From positions 1 through 29,770 of the forward strand of contig CAYUFT010000016.1 in assembly GCA_964444115.1 (NCBI GenBank): 29,770 nt of DNA, in the 5' to 3' direction. Origin of the DNA: UBA349 sp964444115. Lineage in GTDB: Archaea; Methanobacteriota; Methanobacteria; Methanobacteriales; Methanobacteriaceae. The notes under the pieces were generated by a model, which made no database searches, had not been told where the DNA came from, and worked only from the letters and a program-made list of their open reading frames with translations. Position 1 is the first letter of the stretch. The number at the start of each line of letters is the position of its first letter. A program made the translations under genes and the position numbers. Positions 15,940 through 25,200 of this stretch are shown piece by piece.

Positions 15940-16812
15940 TTAAAGACCATTATGTATTATATCCTTAAGATAATCACCATATTCAGTTTTTTTCAGTGTT
16001 TCTGCCAACTTTAAAACTTTATCTTCATCAATCCAACCATTATTATAGGCAATTTCTTCTAAGCAAGCAATATAAAATCCCTGTCTTTTTTGAATAGCCT
16101 CTACAAAATTACTGGCTTCTAACAATCCAATATGGGTTCCTGTATCTAACCAAGCCATTCCTCTACCTAATAATTCGACTTTCAGATTTTTTTGATTTAG
16201 ATAAGCTTCATTAACTGAAGTTATTTCTAATTCTCCTCTATCTGAAGGTTTAACATTCTTTGCGATTTCTACTACATTATTATCGTAGAAATAAAGTCCA
16301 GGTATGGCATAATTTGATTTAGGATGTTCTGGTTTTTCTTCTAAAGACAAAACATTTCCTTCGTCGTCAAATTCAACTACTCCAAAAGCTTTAGGATCTC
16401 TAACATAATATCCAAAGATTACAGCTCCGTTTTCCACAGAAGCTGCCCTTTTTAAAATTTCACTGAAACGGTGGCCATGGAATATGTTATCTCCCAGTAC
16501 CAAAGCCACACTATCTTCTCCAATAAAATCTTTTCCTACAATGAATGCTTCAGCCAGGCCTCGAGGTTCTTCTTGAACAGCATAGGAGAATGAAACTCCT
16601 AAATCACGGCCATCACCAAGTAAATCTTTATATTGTGGAAGATCTCTTGGCGTAGATATAATTAATATTTCTTTAATTCCAGCTAACATAAGGACGGATA
16701 AAGGATAATAAATCATTGGCTTATCATAAATTGGTAATAACTGTTTGGAAACTGCTTTGGTTATTGGATAAAGTCGTGTTCCAGATCCTCCAGCAAGAAC
16801 TATTCCTTTCAT
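15940..16812 (-). CDS. rfbA: Glucose-1-phosphate thymidylyltransferase
   Basis: A 290-residue nucleotidyltransferase that makes dTDP-glucose from dTTP and glucose-1-phosphate, the first step of the rhamnose and dTDP-amino-sugar pathways. The N-terminus MKGIVLAGGSGTRLYPITKA is the nucleotide-binding signature. KPMIYYPLSVLMLAGI, LVLGDNIFHGH and the sugar-binding LSLEEKPEHPKSNYAIPGLY are all intact. I start it at ATG 16812, which has GGAG at 16822-16825 and gives the standard length; a TTG at 16836 adds eight residues without support. It follows the glycosyltransferase gene by 25 bases, consistent with one transcript. Confidence 0.97.
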   Translation of the reverse strand: MKGIVLAGGSGTRLYPITKAVSKQLLPIYDKPMIYYPLSVLMLAGIKEILIISTPRDLPQYKDLLGDGRDLGVSFSYAVQEEPRGLAEAFIVGKDFIGEDSVALVLGDNIFHGHRFSEILKRAASVENGAVIFGYYVRDPKAFGVVEFDDEGNVLSLEEKPEHPKSNYAIPGLYFYDNNVVEIAKNVKPSDRGELEITSVNEAYLNQKNLKVELLGRGMAWLDTGTHIGLLEASNFVEAIQKRQGFYIACLEEIAYNNGWIDEDKVLKLAETLKKTEYGDYLKDIIHNGL

Positions 16813-16837
16813 TTGAGAATTCTCCTTTAAATTCAAA

Positions 16838-17998
16838 TTATTTTTTTAGTAATCTAAGTTTATTTGTAATTTTACGTAATGGTGAAGTTAAGGTCCAGGA
16901 TTTACTGTTTTTATAAGATTTAATTTTTTTAAGTAGTAATTCTTCTTTTAAAATTTTTTCTTTTTTTAAGTTTGAATATGATCTAGAAATCTGATCATAC
17001 TCTTTAATTTTATTATACAGTAATTCTTCTTGTAAAACTTTTTCTTTTTGCATATCTTTTTGCATATTTGAATAAGATATGGACATCTTTTCACAATTTT
17101 CAAGAAAGTTGGCCATAGGATTAATTTCATGATTATTGTATTTCATTTCAATATTTTCACAAAAGCTTAAATCAATTGGATTTTCCACTATATTAATCAC
17201 TTGATTCTTGTTAATCAAAGAGTATTCTTTAGCAAAATGGATAATATCTTCATTTTTAATTTTATTTTCTTTTATTTTGTCATACATTTCTTTCAAATGA
17301 AAAGAGTCTCCTTCTTGCCTATCCAAACTGCTTAGTGTGTTTGTCCACCCGATTAACACTTTAGAAATAGTCTGATCACAAGAGCGTATGGGGAAATGTG
17401 CAATTCTTAAATCATTATTTTTAATCTTTTTTATGAATTGGCCCTCATTTTCTTCAAAAAAAAGTTCATGATTTCCCTTGGAAATTTTAGCAGCATAATT
17501 TGTTAAGAGATTTGCAGTGCAAATTACTTTGTAAAATTCTTCTATATTTTCGTCTCTGCAAAATTTTATTCTGGAGGGTATGAATTTTTCCGTTTCTTTT
17601 ACAGAAAAAGTTGGGACATAAGTCTTCCATTTAGCATAATAAATTTCATTTTCATCAATTTTTTCTAAAATAATTCTAGGATTCCCATTTGCTGATGAAA
17701 TTAAAAACTCATCCGCATCAAGTGGAACAATAATATCTGCTTTGAATTCATTAATGGCTTTTAATAGCAATAAATTTGTTTTTATGGATTGGTCATAATT
17801 GTTATCTTCATCTTCAAAGATAAACAAGGGAAGTCCTTCATTTTTAAGTAGGTTTAATGTTTCTAAAGTACCATCTGTACTATTATTATCTTGAATAATC
17901 ATTCCGTCAAATATATTTAGATTATATCTAACAAAAGATTCTATGATATCAATCTCATTTTTAACCATACTAATTGATAATATTTTTTTGCTCGCCAT
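16838..17998 (-). CDS. GT2-like glycosyltransferase with coiled coil and SWTLTSPLR tail
   Basis: A 386-residue protein of the Glyco_tranf_2_4 type. It begins ILSISMVKNEIDIIESFVRY, then has GMIIQDNNSTDGT and the donor-site motif DIIVPLDADEFLI near residue 95, where D-A-D-E-F is the variant DXD of this group. Residues ~300-360 form a coiled coil containing two copies of a repeat with KEKxLxEELLxxKIKxY. The last residues SKSWTLTSPLRKITNKLR are a short conserved ending found on many surface-glycan transferases. GAGGT precedes the ATG. It lies between rfbD (41 bases upstream) and rfbA (25 bases downstream), so it is a strong candidate for the transferase that uses dTDP-L-rhamnose, though that is inferred from position only. 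Confidence 0.85.
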   Translation of the reverse strand: MASKKILSISMVKNEIDIIESFVRYNLNIFDGMIIQDNNSTDGTLETLNLLKNEGLPLFIFEDEDNNYDQSIKTNLLLLKAINEFKADIIVPLDADEFLISSANGNPRIILEKIDENEIYYAKWKTYVPTFSVKETEKFIPSRIKFCRDENIEEFYKVICTANLLTNYAAKISKGNHELFFEENEGQFIKKIKNNDLRIAHFPIRSCDQTISKVLIGWTNTLSSLDRQEGDSFHLKEMYDKIKENKIKNEDIIHFAKEYSLINKNQVINIVENPIDLSFCENIEMKYNNHEINPMANFLENCEKMSISYSNMQKDMQKEKVLQEELLYNKIKEYDQISRSYSNLKKEKILKEELLLKKIKSYKNSKSWTLTSPLRKITNKLRLLKK

Positions 17999-18039
17999 TG
18001 AAACCTCAAAAAGAAAATTAAAATATATATAAATCTTTG

Positions 18040-18876
18040 TTATAGTGAATCCATATATTCTTCCAAAGCATCTTTATAGCTTCTAATTTTTGGAAAACCT
18101 TCCATATTCCAGTTATAATTCTCTAAAACTGAATATTTTGGCCTAGGTGCAGGACTACCAAACTCTTCTGTAGTAACTGGTTTAACTTCAATTTCTATTC
18201 CAGCTATTTTAAAAATTTCCTGTGCATATTCATACCATGAGCAATGATCACTGTTGGTTATATGATATATTCCATAAGCTGGCTTTTTTATCAATTCGGC
18301 AATAGCTTTAGATAAATCTACAGTGTAAGTCGGAGATCCAATCTGATCCGCGACAACAGATATACTATCCATTTTTTTGGCCAAATTTAACATGGTAGTT
18401 ACGAAATTAGGACCATTATATCCATATAACCATGCGGTACGAACAATATAAAATTTATTTAAAATATCTCTTATGTATATTTCACCGGTGTGCTTTGTTT
18501 TCCCATAAACACTTAAAGGATTGGCTTGATCGTATTCTTGATAGGAAATACCTTTGGTTCCATCAAAAACATAATCTGTACAAATGTAAACTAAAGCACT
18601 ATCTGTTTCACGACAAGCAACAGCCACATTTCTGGTTCCAAGGGCATTGACTTTATATGCTAAATCTGGATTTGATTCACTTCCATCCACATCGGTAAAT
18701 GCGGCTGCATGGATTACTACATCTGGATTAATATTTTTTACAGTAGTAACTGTTTTTTCAATATCTGTGATATCCAAGGTGTCAATTGTGGTGGTACTGA
18801 TCTCATTTTCTTTTGATAGAATATCCACTAAATCTTGGCCTAGCATTCCTTCGGAACCTATGATTAGCACTTTCAT
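18040..18876 (-). CDS. rfbD: dTDP-4-dehydrorhamnose reductase
   Basis: A 278-residue reductase that makes dTDP-L-rhamnose from dTDP-4-keto-L-rhamnose with NAD(P)H, the final step of the pathway. The cofactor loop GSEGMLGQDL is at residues 7-16, VIHAAAFTDVDGSE at 55-67, YICTDYVFDG at 98-107 and the catalytic Y124/K128 in VYGKTK. Late motifs YGIYHITNSDHCSWYEYAQE and APRPKYSVL are standard. GAGATGA precedes the ATG. It heads the run rfbD - glycosyltransferase - rfbA - rfbC; the 187-base gap upstream should hold the promoter, but I can name no definite box. Confidence 0.97.
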   Translation of the reverse strand: MKVLIIGSEGMLGQDLVDILSKENEISTTTIDTLDITDIEKTVTTVKNINPDVVIHAAAFTDVDGSESNPDLAYKVNALGTRNVAVACRETDSALVYICTDYVFDGTKGISYQEYDQANPLSVYGKTKHTGEIYIRDILNKFYIVRTAWLYGYNGPNFVTTMLNLAKKMDSISVVADQIGSPTYTVDLSKAIAELIKKPAYGIYHITNSDHCSWYEYAQEIFKIAGIEIEVKPVTTEEFGSPAPRPKYSVLENYNWNMEGFPKIRSYKDALEEYMDSL

Positions 18877-19063
18877 TTTTTCATCTCTTTAAACGTAAAT
18901 TATATTTTAGTGTAAAATTTCATATAAATTTGTAAAATAAACTATTAATTTTATTAAGTAGTATAATATGTATTTATGAATATTAAACTTCTTTATTTAT
19001 AAATCTGAATATGCTCTAATAGATATTTATTATTAATAAAAATTATAATCTGTTAATATAAAT

Positions 19064-20500
19064 TCAATTTTTGATGTTTTTATTTTTATTATTAGTCCTT
19101 TTTATTTTTCGCTTTTCACTTAAACCGTATAAACTATAATGAACTAGTGGATTTAAGCCTGATTGTTTAGCATCATCATATTTATTTAAATAATATTCAT
19201 CATTAAACTTAGGACTAGGTCTTCTTTTTTCTTTATATCCATGATACATATAATGAATCAATGGATCCATTCCTGAAAGTCTCACATCACGATTATTTTT
19301 TAGATAATATCCAATTTTAAATAACTTATTCTTTTTAATTGCATTATACCCTTTTATATTAATCATAGATCTTTTCAGATTCTTATCTTGTTTTAATATA
19401 CAAATAATTGGGATTTTGGATGAAATTCGCTGAGATAAGGATCTATGTTTGTTATTAAAATATTCCATTTCATATATCTTTGATCGTAATTGGTTAATTT
19501 TAGAAGTATAATTCACATTAAATACATTTGAGCGACCAGTCATTTTAATGAAGTCTGGAAAACTGAAATCATAATCTTTTTCGAGTATCTGGACTATTTC
19601 TTCGGATTTCATTAAATCATATATAACTTCTAATCCCCACAACTTAGTAAAACTGATTTTCCGTTTATATGCTAATCTGCCTAACAAATAGGGTATTATT
19701 TCTGATTTAATATCTCCATATTCTTCAGCTTCAGGGAAAATATTTGAAAAGAACTGAGTATCCTCAATTTTTAAGTAATGGTTGAGTAACTGTTTATACT
19801 CAAATCTTGCTCTTATATGAGTTTCTGGCTTATCCCCACTGGCATTTGCTTCACCAGCCCTAATTCTAAATTTTATTAGCTTTTCATCCATTATATGAAT
19901 ATCATATTTTAAGCATATACGAACCCACATTTCAAAATCAGGTATGTTGGCCATTTTTTCATTGTAAAGGCCTACTTCATCATAAATATCTTTATTAATT
20001 AGTATGCTGGGATGACAAATGCAATTGCCATTAAGAAAGAAATGTCTTAACCATTCTTCTCTGCTTCTGTTTTCTTGATCAAAAATGGAACTATAAACAT
20101 GGTTTTTATCCTCATATGGTTTACTGTCTTCATCAATAATTTGAGCTTTAGTGAAAACAGCACCAATTTCTGGATTTTCCTTAATATATTCTAACTGCTT
20201 TTCTAGTTTATTTAACTCCCATACATCGTCAGAGCTTACATATGCAATATATTTTCCATTAGAGTTAATTATACAATTATTAACTGCCCTACATGCTCCT
20301 TTATTCTTTTCAAAGGTAAATAATTTTATTCTAGGGTCTTTAAACTTTTTTATTTTGTTTACAGTCTCATCTGATGAGCCATCATCGGTGATTATAATTT
20401 CAAAATCTTGAAATGTCTGATTGAGAATACTTTCCAGAGTTTCTTCAACATATTTTTCATGATTATATGATGGTATGACTACACTAACAATTGGTAACAT
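19064..20500 (-). CDS. GT2 glycosyltransferase with C-terminal NPL-HY repeats
   Basis: A 478-residue protein. Residues 1-~230 are a GT2 domain: VSVVIPSYNHEKYVEETLES, FEIIITDDGSSDET, the metal-binding YIAYVSSDDVWELNKLEKQL and NIPDFEMWVRICLKYD on the acceptor side. A helical middle follows. The last ~100 residues (from about 375) hold two copies of a repeat with D/N-P-L-x-H-Y-x-x-x-G-x-x-E-K-R, each preceded by Y-Y-L-x-x-x-x-D. The same ~100-residue module, including the leading INIKGY, occurs inside the 1094-residue protein encoded upstream. Such repeats are known in glycosyltransferase tails of bacteria, function unclear. It is the last gene of the operon that starts at 25491, 63 bases after the aminotransferase. 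Confidence 0.88.
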   Translation of the reverse strand: MLPIVSVVIPSYNHEKYVEETLESILNQTFQDFEIIITDDGSSDETVNKIKKFKDPRIKLFTFEKNKGACRAVNNCIINSNGKYIAYVSSDDVWELNKLEKQLEYIKENPEIGAVFTKAQIIDEDSKPYEDKNHVYSSIFDQENRSREEWLRHFFLNGNCICHPSILINKDIYDEVGLYNEKMANIPDFEMWVRICLKYDIHIMDEKLIKFRIRAGEANASGDKPETHIRARFEYKQLLNHYLKIEDTQFFSNIFPEAEEYGDIKSEIIPYLLGRLAYKRKISFTKLWGLEVIYDLMKSEEIVQILEKDYDFSFPDFIKMTGRSNVFNVNYTSKINQLRSKIYEMEYFNNKHRSLSQRISSKIPIICILKQDKNLKRSMINIKGYNAIKKNKLFKIGYYLKNNRDVRLSGMDPLIHYMYHGYKEKRRPSPKFNDEYYLNKYDDAKQSGLNPLVHYSLYGLSEKRKIKRTNNKNKNIKN

Positions 20501-20563
20501 AATAACACTTTATTTTTTTATGAATATACTAGATTAAGGATAGATATAATATGAAAAGTTAAC

Positions 20564-21688
20564 TTAAGCACATTTTTTTATTATTTCACAAATTTGGGCC
20601 ACAATTCTGTGATTTAAATTACCATAGTACGGTAAACACAACACTTTATTTTTTAGATCATTGGCCACGGGAAGATTTGATTTGGAAGAGCTTTTAAGAT
20701 TTTTATAAGGTTCATAATCAGAACATATGGGATAAAAATATTTTCTAGAGAATATATTAAACTTTTTAAATTCATCATAAACTTGATTTCGCGTCATGCC
20801 AAAATCATCTTCTATTACAATGGGGAAATACTGGAATGAATCTGTGGTATTTTTGGCCAATTCGGGGACTTTAATATTTTTTAAATCTTTTAATTGCTCT
20901 AAATATAACTCTTTTATTATTTTTCTTTTTTCTTGTTCTTCTTTAAATAATTCAAGATTGAGCAATCCTACGGCGGCTTGAACTTCGTTCATTTTACCGT
21001 TAATTCCAATATCTGATACTTGCTCTTCATTAATTATTCCAAAATTTCTTAGATTGTAAATTTTTTCCTTTAATTTATTATTATTATAAGTTAAACATCC
21101 GCCCTCTAGGGTATTGAACAGTTTGGTGGCATGGAAACTAAACATGTTTATGTCTCCAAAGTTACCAATGCCTTCTCCATTCACCTCGGTGGAGAATGCA
21201 TGAGCACCATCATAAATAACTTTTAGATCATGCTTTTTCGCAATTTTATCAATTTTTTCCACGTCACAATTGAAACCATAGACATGTACTGGTAAAATTG
21301 CAGAAGTATCTGGTGTAATCAATTCTTCAATTTTATCCGCATCCAGGGTCATATTATTAGGTTCAATATCACAAAAAACTGGTTTTAAAGAATTCCAACT
21401 AATACAATGAGGAGTTGCAGCGAAAGTAAATGGTGTGGTTATAACTTCACTCCCTATAGGCAAATCTAATGCTTTTAAAGCGGTTAAAAGCGCGATGGTA
21501 CCATTATTAAACACAGATACATTGGGAACTTTTAAGCACTTTTTCAATTTTTCTTCAAATAAATTGTGCCGTTTTCCCTGATTAGTTACCCATTTACTTT
21601 TGATAATTTCTTCTATTTCTGATTTTAAATCATTTATTTCTGGTAAAAGTGGTTGGGTAACGTAAACTGGTTCTTCAATTGGTTTCAT
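20564..21688 (-). CDS. DegT/DnrJ/EryC1-type sugar aminotransferase (VioA-like)
   Basis: A 374-residue PLP enzyme expected to aminate the keto group of a nucleotide sugar, with glutamate as donor. The PLP lysine is K189 in SFHATKLFNTLEGG; D160 in VIYDGAHAF binds the pyridine nitrogen; NNGTIALLTALKAL and TPFTFAATPHCISWN shape the phosphate pocket. The start YVTQPLLP...KWVTNQG and the S-F-H-A-T-K block resemble dTDP-4-amino-4,6-dideoxyglucose transaminases (VioA group), whose substrate is the RfbB product made in this cluster. The start codon lies inside the end of the acyltransferase gene (14-base overlap), with AGGAG upstream, so the two are translationally coupled. Assignment to the 4-position is by resemblance from memory. 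Confidence 0.9.
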   Translation of the reverse strand: MKPIEEPVYVTQPLLPEINDLKSEIEEIIKSKWVTNQGKRHNLFEEKLKKCLKVPNVSVFNNGTIALLTALKALDLPIGSEVITTPFTFAATPHCISWNSLKPVFCDIEPNNMTLDADKIEELITPDTSAILPVHVYGFNCDVEKIDKIAKKHDLKVIYDGAHAFSTEVNGEGIGNFGDINMFSFHATKLFNTLEGGCLTYNNNKLKEKIYNLRNFGIINEEQVSDIGINGKMNEVQAAVGLLNLELFKEEQEKRKIIKELYLEQLKDLKNIKVPELAKNTTDSFQYFPIVIEDDFGMTRNQVYDEFKKFNIFSRKYFYPICSDYEPYKNLKSSSKSNLPVANDLKNKVLCLPYYGNLNHRIVAQICEIIKKCA

Positions 21689-22214
21689 TGATTTTTTTCT
21701 CCTGCAAAAATTTATTATAGGTTTTTAGGACTCTTTTTTTGTCACGGTCTTTAAGTTTTTTGTTACCAATATAAACTCCCCAAGGGTCTAAATTTTTAGT
21801 TACAACCGACCCTGCGCCTACCATAGCCCCTTCTCCAATAGTAACACCTGGCAAAACAACACTATTTGCACCTACGATGCAAAATTTTCCAATTTCGATG
21901 GGTTCTCGCTTAGCATTACGATATTTTTCATCAATTGTGGAATTACCAAATCCCCAACTAACAAAATCATCAGTTCCTGTTAAAATTCTACATCCCTGGG
22001 AAATTGCAACAAAATCATTTAAAATTAACTCCGCACCACCAGTAATTGAAGTAAAACTTGCTATATGGACATAGTTTCCAATTTTCATTGGTGCAGTAGC
22101 ATAAATTAAAGTAAAATCATCTATCAGAATATTTTTTCCAAACTCGATGTTTTCAAGTCCAATGATTTTTGTAAATTCAAAGGTTTTAACACCTTTAATA
22201 TTATATTTACTCAT
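21675..22214 (-). CDS. Hexapeptide-repeat acyltransferase
   Basis: A 179-residue left-handed beta-helix acyltransferase. Hexapeptide steps are visible as IGLENIEFGKNILIDDFTLI, MKIGNYVHIASFTSI, ILNDFVAISQGCRI, IEIGKFCIVGANSVVLPGVT and IGEGAMVGAGSVVT. This group uses acetyl-CoA or related donors to acylate sugars or amino sugars. It overlaps the 1094-residue gene by eight bases and the aminotransferase by 14, so all three are co-translated. The likely role is N-acylation of the amino sugar made by the aminotransferase, as VioB does after VioA, although O-acetylation is possible. The catalytic histidine is probably in YVHIASF. A 15-residue insertion (TDDFVSWGFGNSTIDEK...) sits mid-helix, as in acetyltransferases of the maltose/galactoside type. 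Confidence 0.88.
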   Translation of the reverse strand: MSKYNIKGVKTFEFTKIIGLENIEFGKNILIDDFTLIYATAPMKIGNYVHIASFTSITGGAELILNDFVAISQGCRILTGTDDFVSWGFGNSTIDEKYRNAKREPIEIGKFCIVGANSVVLPGVTIGEGAMVGAGSVVTKNLDPWGVYIGNKKLKDRDKKRVLKTYNKFLQEKKINETN

Positions 22215-25200
22215 TTTTTGCCCTTATTAATTCTTCTAATATCTTAATTCTTGGTTCAATTTGTTTTTCGTAATTATAAATCTCTTTTATTTTTAAATGC
22301 CCCAACTCAGATATTGCTTGTAATTTTTCAGGGTCATGATAATAATTTTCTATTATTTTCAAAATTTTTTGAGTATCATGAGGAATAATCACTATTTCTT
22401 CACCATTTTTATATTTTGCAGTATTTAAGTTTAGTTCATCAGTGCAAAAGATAGCAACCTTATTTAAGCCAGCTTCAGTACAACAGCCTGTTGGAAACCC
22501 ATCAAAAGAACCTTTAGATATTTTAAATGGTATGTTTGGTGATAAAATAATGTCTTTGTCTTTATAAAACTCACTAAACCAATCTGATAATTGAGGTCCA
22601 TAGAAATTAATCCTATCCTTTATTGGTGTAATATCAATAATACTTTCATCAAAATTCCCAACGACATGGAAATAAATATTTTTGTATTTCATACATAATT
22701 CCTGAGCGACATCTATGAATACGTCGTATCCTTTATCGACACCTTTTTCTGTGTATCGGTGAGCTATAAAACAAATATCTAATGTTGGCTTATCTTTACA
22801 ATAATACTTTTTATCATTATATTCTGTTTCTAATAACTTTAATGGAGTCACCACGCCAAAAATCTCTTTAATCTGATCTTCTTTACAAAAATCATTATTA
22901 ATCAAATAATCATAAACAATTTTTTGAGTAACTATAACTTTTTTAAAAAAAGGCGAAGAAAGTACTCTTTTTAATTTAAGGTCCGAAATTTCACTATTGA
23001 GCTCGAAACCGCCTCCAGGATATAATGTAAATACAAATGGTATTTTATATTTATCTATAAAGTCAATATAATTATATGCATTGTTCAAAAAGATTGTATA
23101 GATTCCTTTTGATCGTAAAACCATATTCGAGTTGAATCTTTCTACTTTACCTATAAATTGAGGATATTTGGTTTCATAATTTTTAATTATAGTTTCAAGT
23201 GACTTTTTTTCATTAAGAGCTGGAAATGATATTGGATTGCAATATACTTTTATTTTTTCAAAATTTTCTAAATAAGAGTTGTATTCTTGCAATCTAAAAG
23301 CAGATAATGGATGTGGAAAAGCATCATCAAGAATGATTATATCCTGAACTTCACTTTTTTTAAATTCAGAGTCCTGGCTTTGGAGTTTTAAAATTCTTTT
23401 TTGGTATTTTTTAAACTCAAAATCATATCTAAATGATAAAAATTCATTATAAATATCTATTAACTGAATTAATTGAGGAAACTTGCTTTTGTTCTCTTTG
23501 CCTGACCAAAGTCCACTATCGTGGACTCTATATGTGGACATGGGTTCGTTTAAAAACCCAATTTTTCCATATTCTGAACATACAATATTAAACATCCAGT
23601 CAACTGTAAAAAATTCATATAATCCTTCGGGAAGTTTTTTTACAATATCTGATCTATACATGCAGCATGAAAAATTACCTATGAAATTATCTAAAATTAA
23701 ATCCTTTGTATTAAATAGGGTTTTGGTTAACTTTTCTTGGAATATATGCTTTTGCTTTTTATTATCCTCATAAAATACTAATACAGAGTTAAAACACAAA
23801 GCACAATTTTCTCTTTCTTCTAGAAACCCAGCTTGTTTTTGTAGTTTATATGGATCTGTCCAATAATCATCACCTTCACAAATGGCTATGTACTTCCCAC
23901 TTGTTTCTTCCAAACACCTTTTTAAATTTTTGGTAACTCCTAAATTTTCATTGGAAGGCAATAAATTAATTATGTCGGAGTGTTGTTTTTGATATTGTTC
24001 TAGTATTTTTCTGGTATTGTCGTTAGAGAAGTCATCACCGATAATTAATTCAAAATCAATGCCTTTTTGCATTAAAATACTGTCAATACATTCTTTTATG
24101 TATTTTTCATGATTATATGAGGTTACAATAACGCTTATTTTGATATTATTTGTTTTCCGGTTCTCTTTAATTCCATGTAAACTGTAATGGATCAATGGAT
24201 TCATTTTGGATTTTTTAACATCTTTATTCTTATTTAAATAATATTCTCCATCAAAAATGGCATTGGGATTTTTTCCTTCCAGATAACCATAATATAAGTA
24301 ATGGATCAGAGGGTTTATTCCAGAAATCAAAACATTATTATTTTTATTAAAATAGTAATGCTCATCGAAAAGATTTAAACGATTAATGGCCAGGTAACCC
24401 TTTATATTGGTCCAAGCATTTTTAATATTTCCTTTAGATTTTAAAAGAATGAATAAGTATGGTATTTTACTTATTTTTGCTAATTTTCCAGTTCTAACAG
24501 TTTTTTCAGATAAATAATCTCTAAATAATATTTTAAAATTTTTAGATAGATTTCTATTGCTGGATTTGGATAATGCTGATATTTTTGATTCCAAATTTCT
24601 GATTTCTTTTTTATTATTATTTAGAATATTTACTTGGCGTCTGAGAGTCTCAATTTCTTTTTTATTCGATTTTGATTGATTATTTAGAATATTTAACTCT
24701 GATTCAAGGTTTGATATTTTATTTCCACGATTCAAGAGCTCAGTATTCATATCGTCAATAGTAAAATTTTTATTTTCAATTAATTCTTTATAACCTATCA
24801 ATTTTTCTACTATCTCGGAAATGGTACCAATCTCAAAATTATATTCATTCTTTTCATTTTCTGAAATTTTAGAATTTATTAAAATCGCATAAGTTTCTGC
24901 TTCGAAAATAACTGTTGCAGTTTCCTTTAATTTTTCATAGGCTGGCTTTACTGAACTCCAGTCTATATCATCCATAACTATGATGCTTTCATAATTTAAA
25001 AATGGTAAATAAAGTTTAATATCTTCTAAAACATGTTTAGTATCATGATTACCATCTATGTGGAGCATATCAATTTTTATATCCTGAAATAATAAGTCAC
25101 TTTCTGATGATTTTTTTCTTATAATTTCTAAATGCTCTTTAAAACCCAGATCTGATTTCAATTGTACTACATTTTGATAAATACTTTCAAAATCTGTTTC

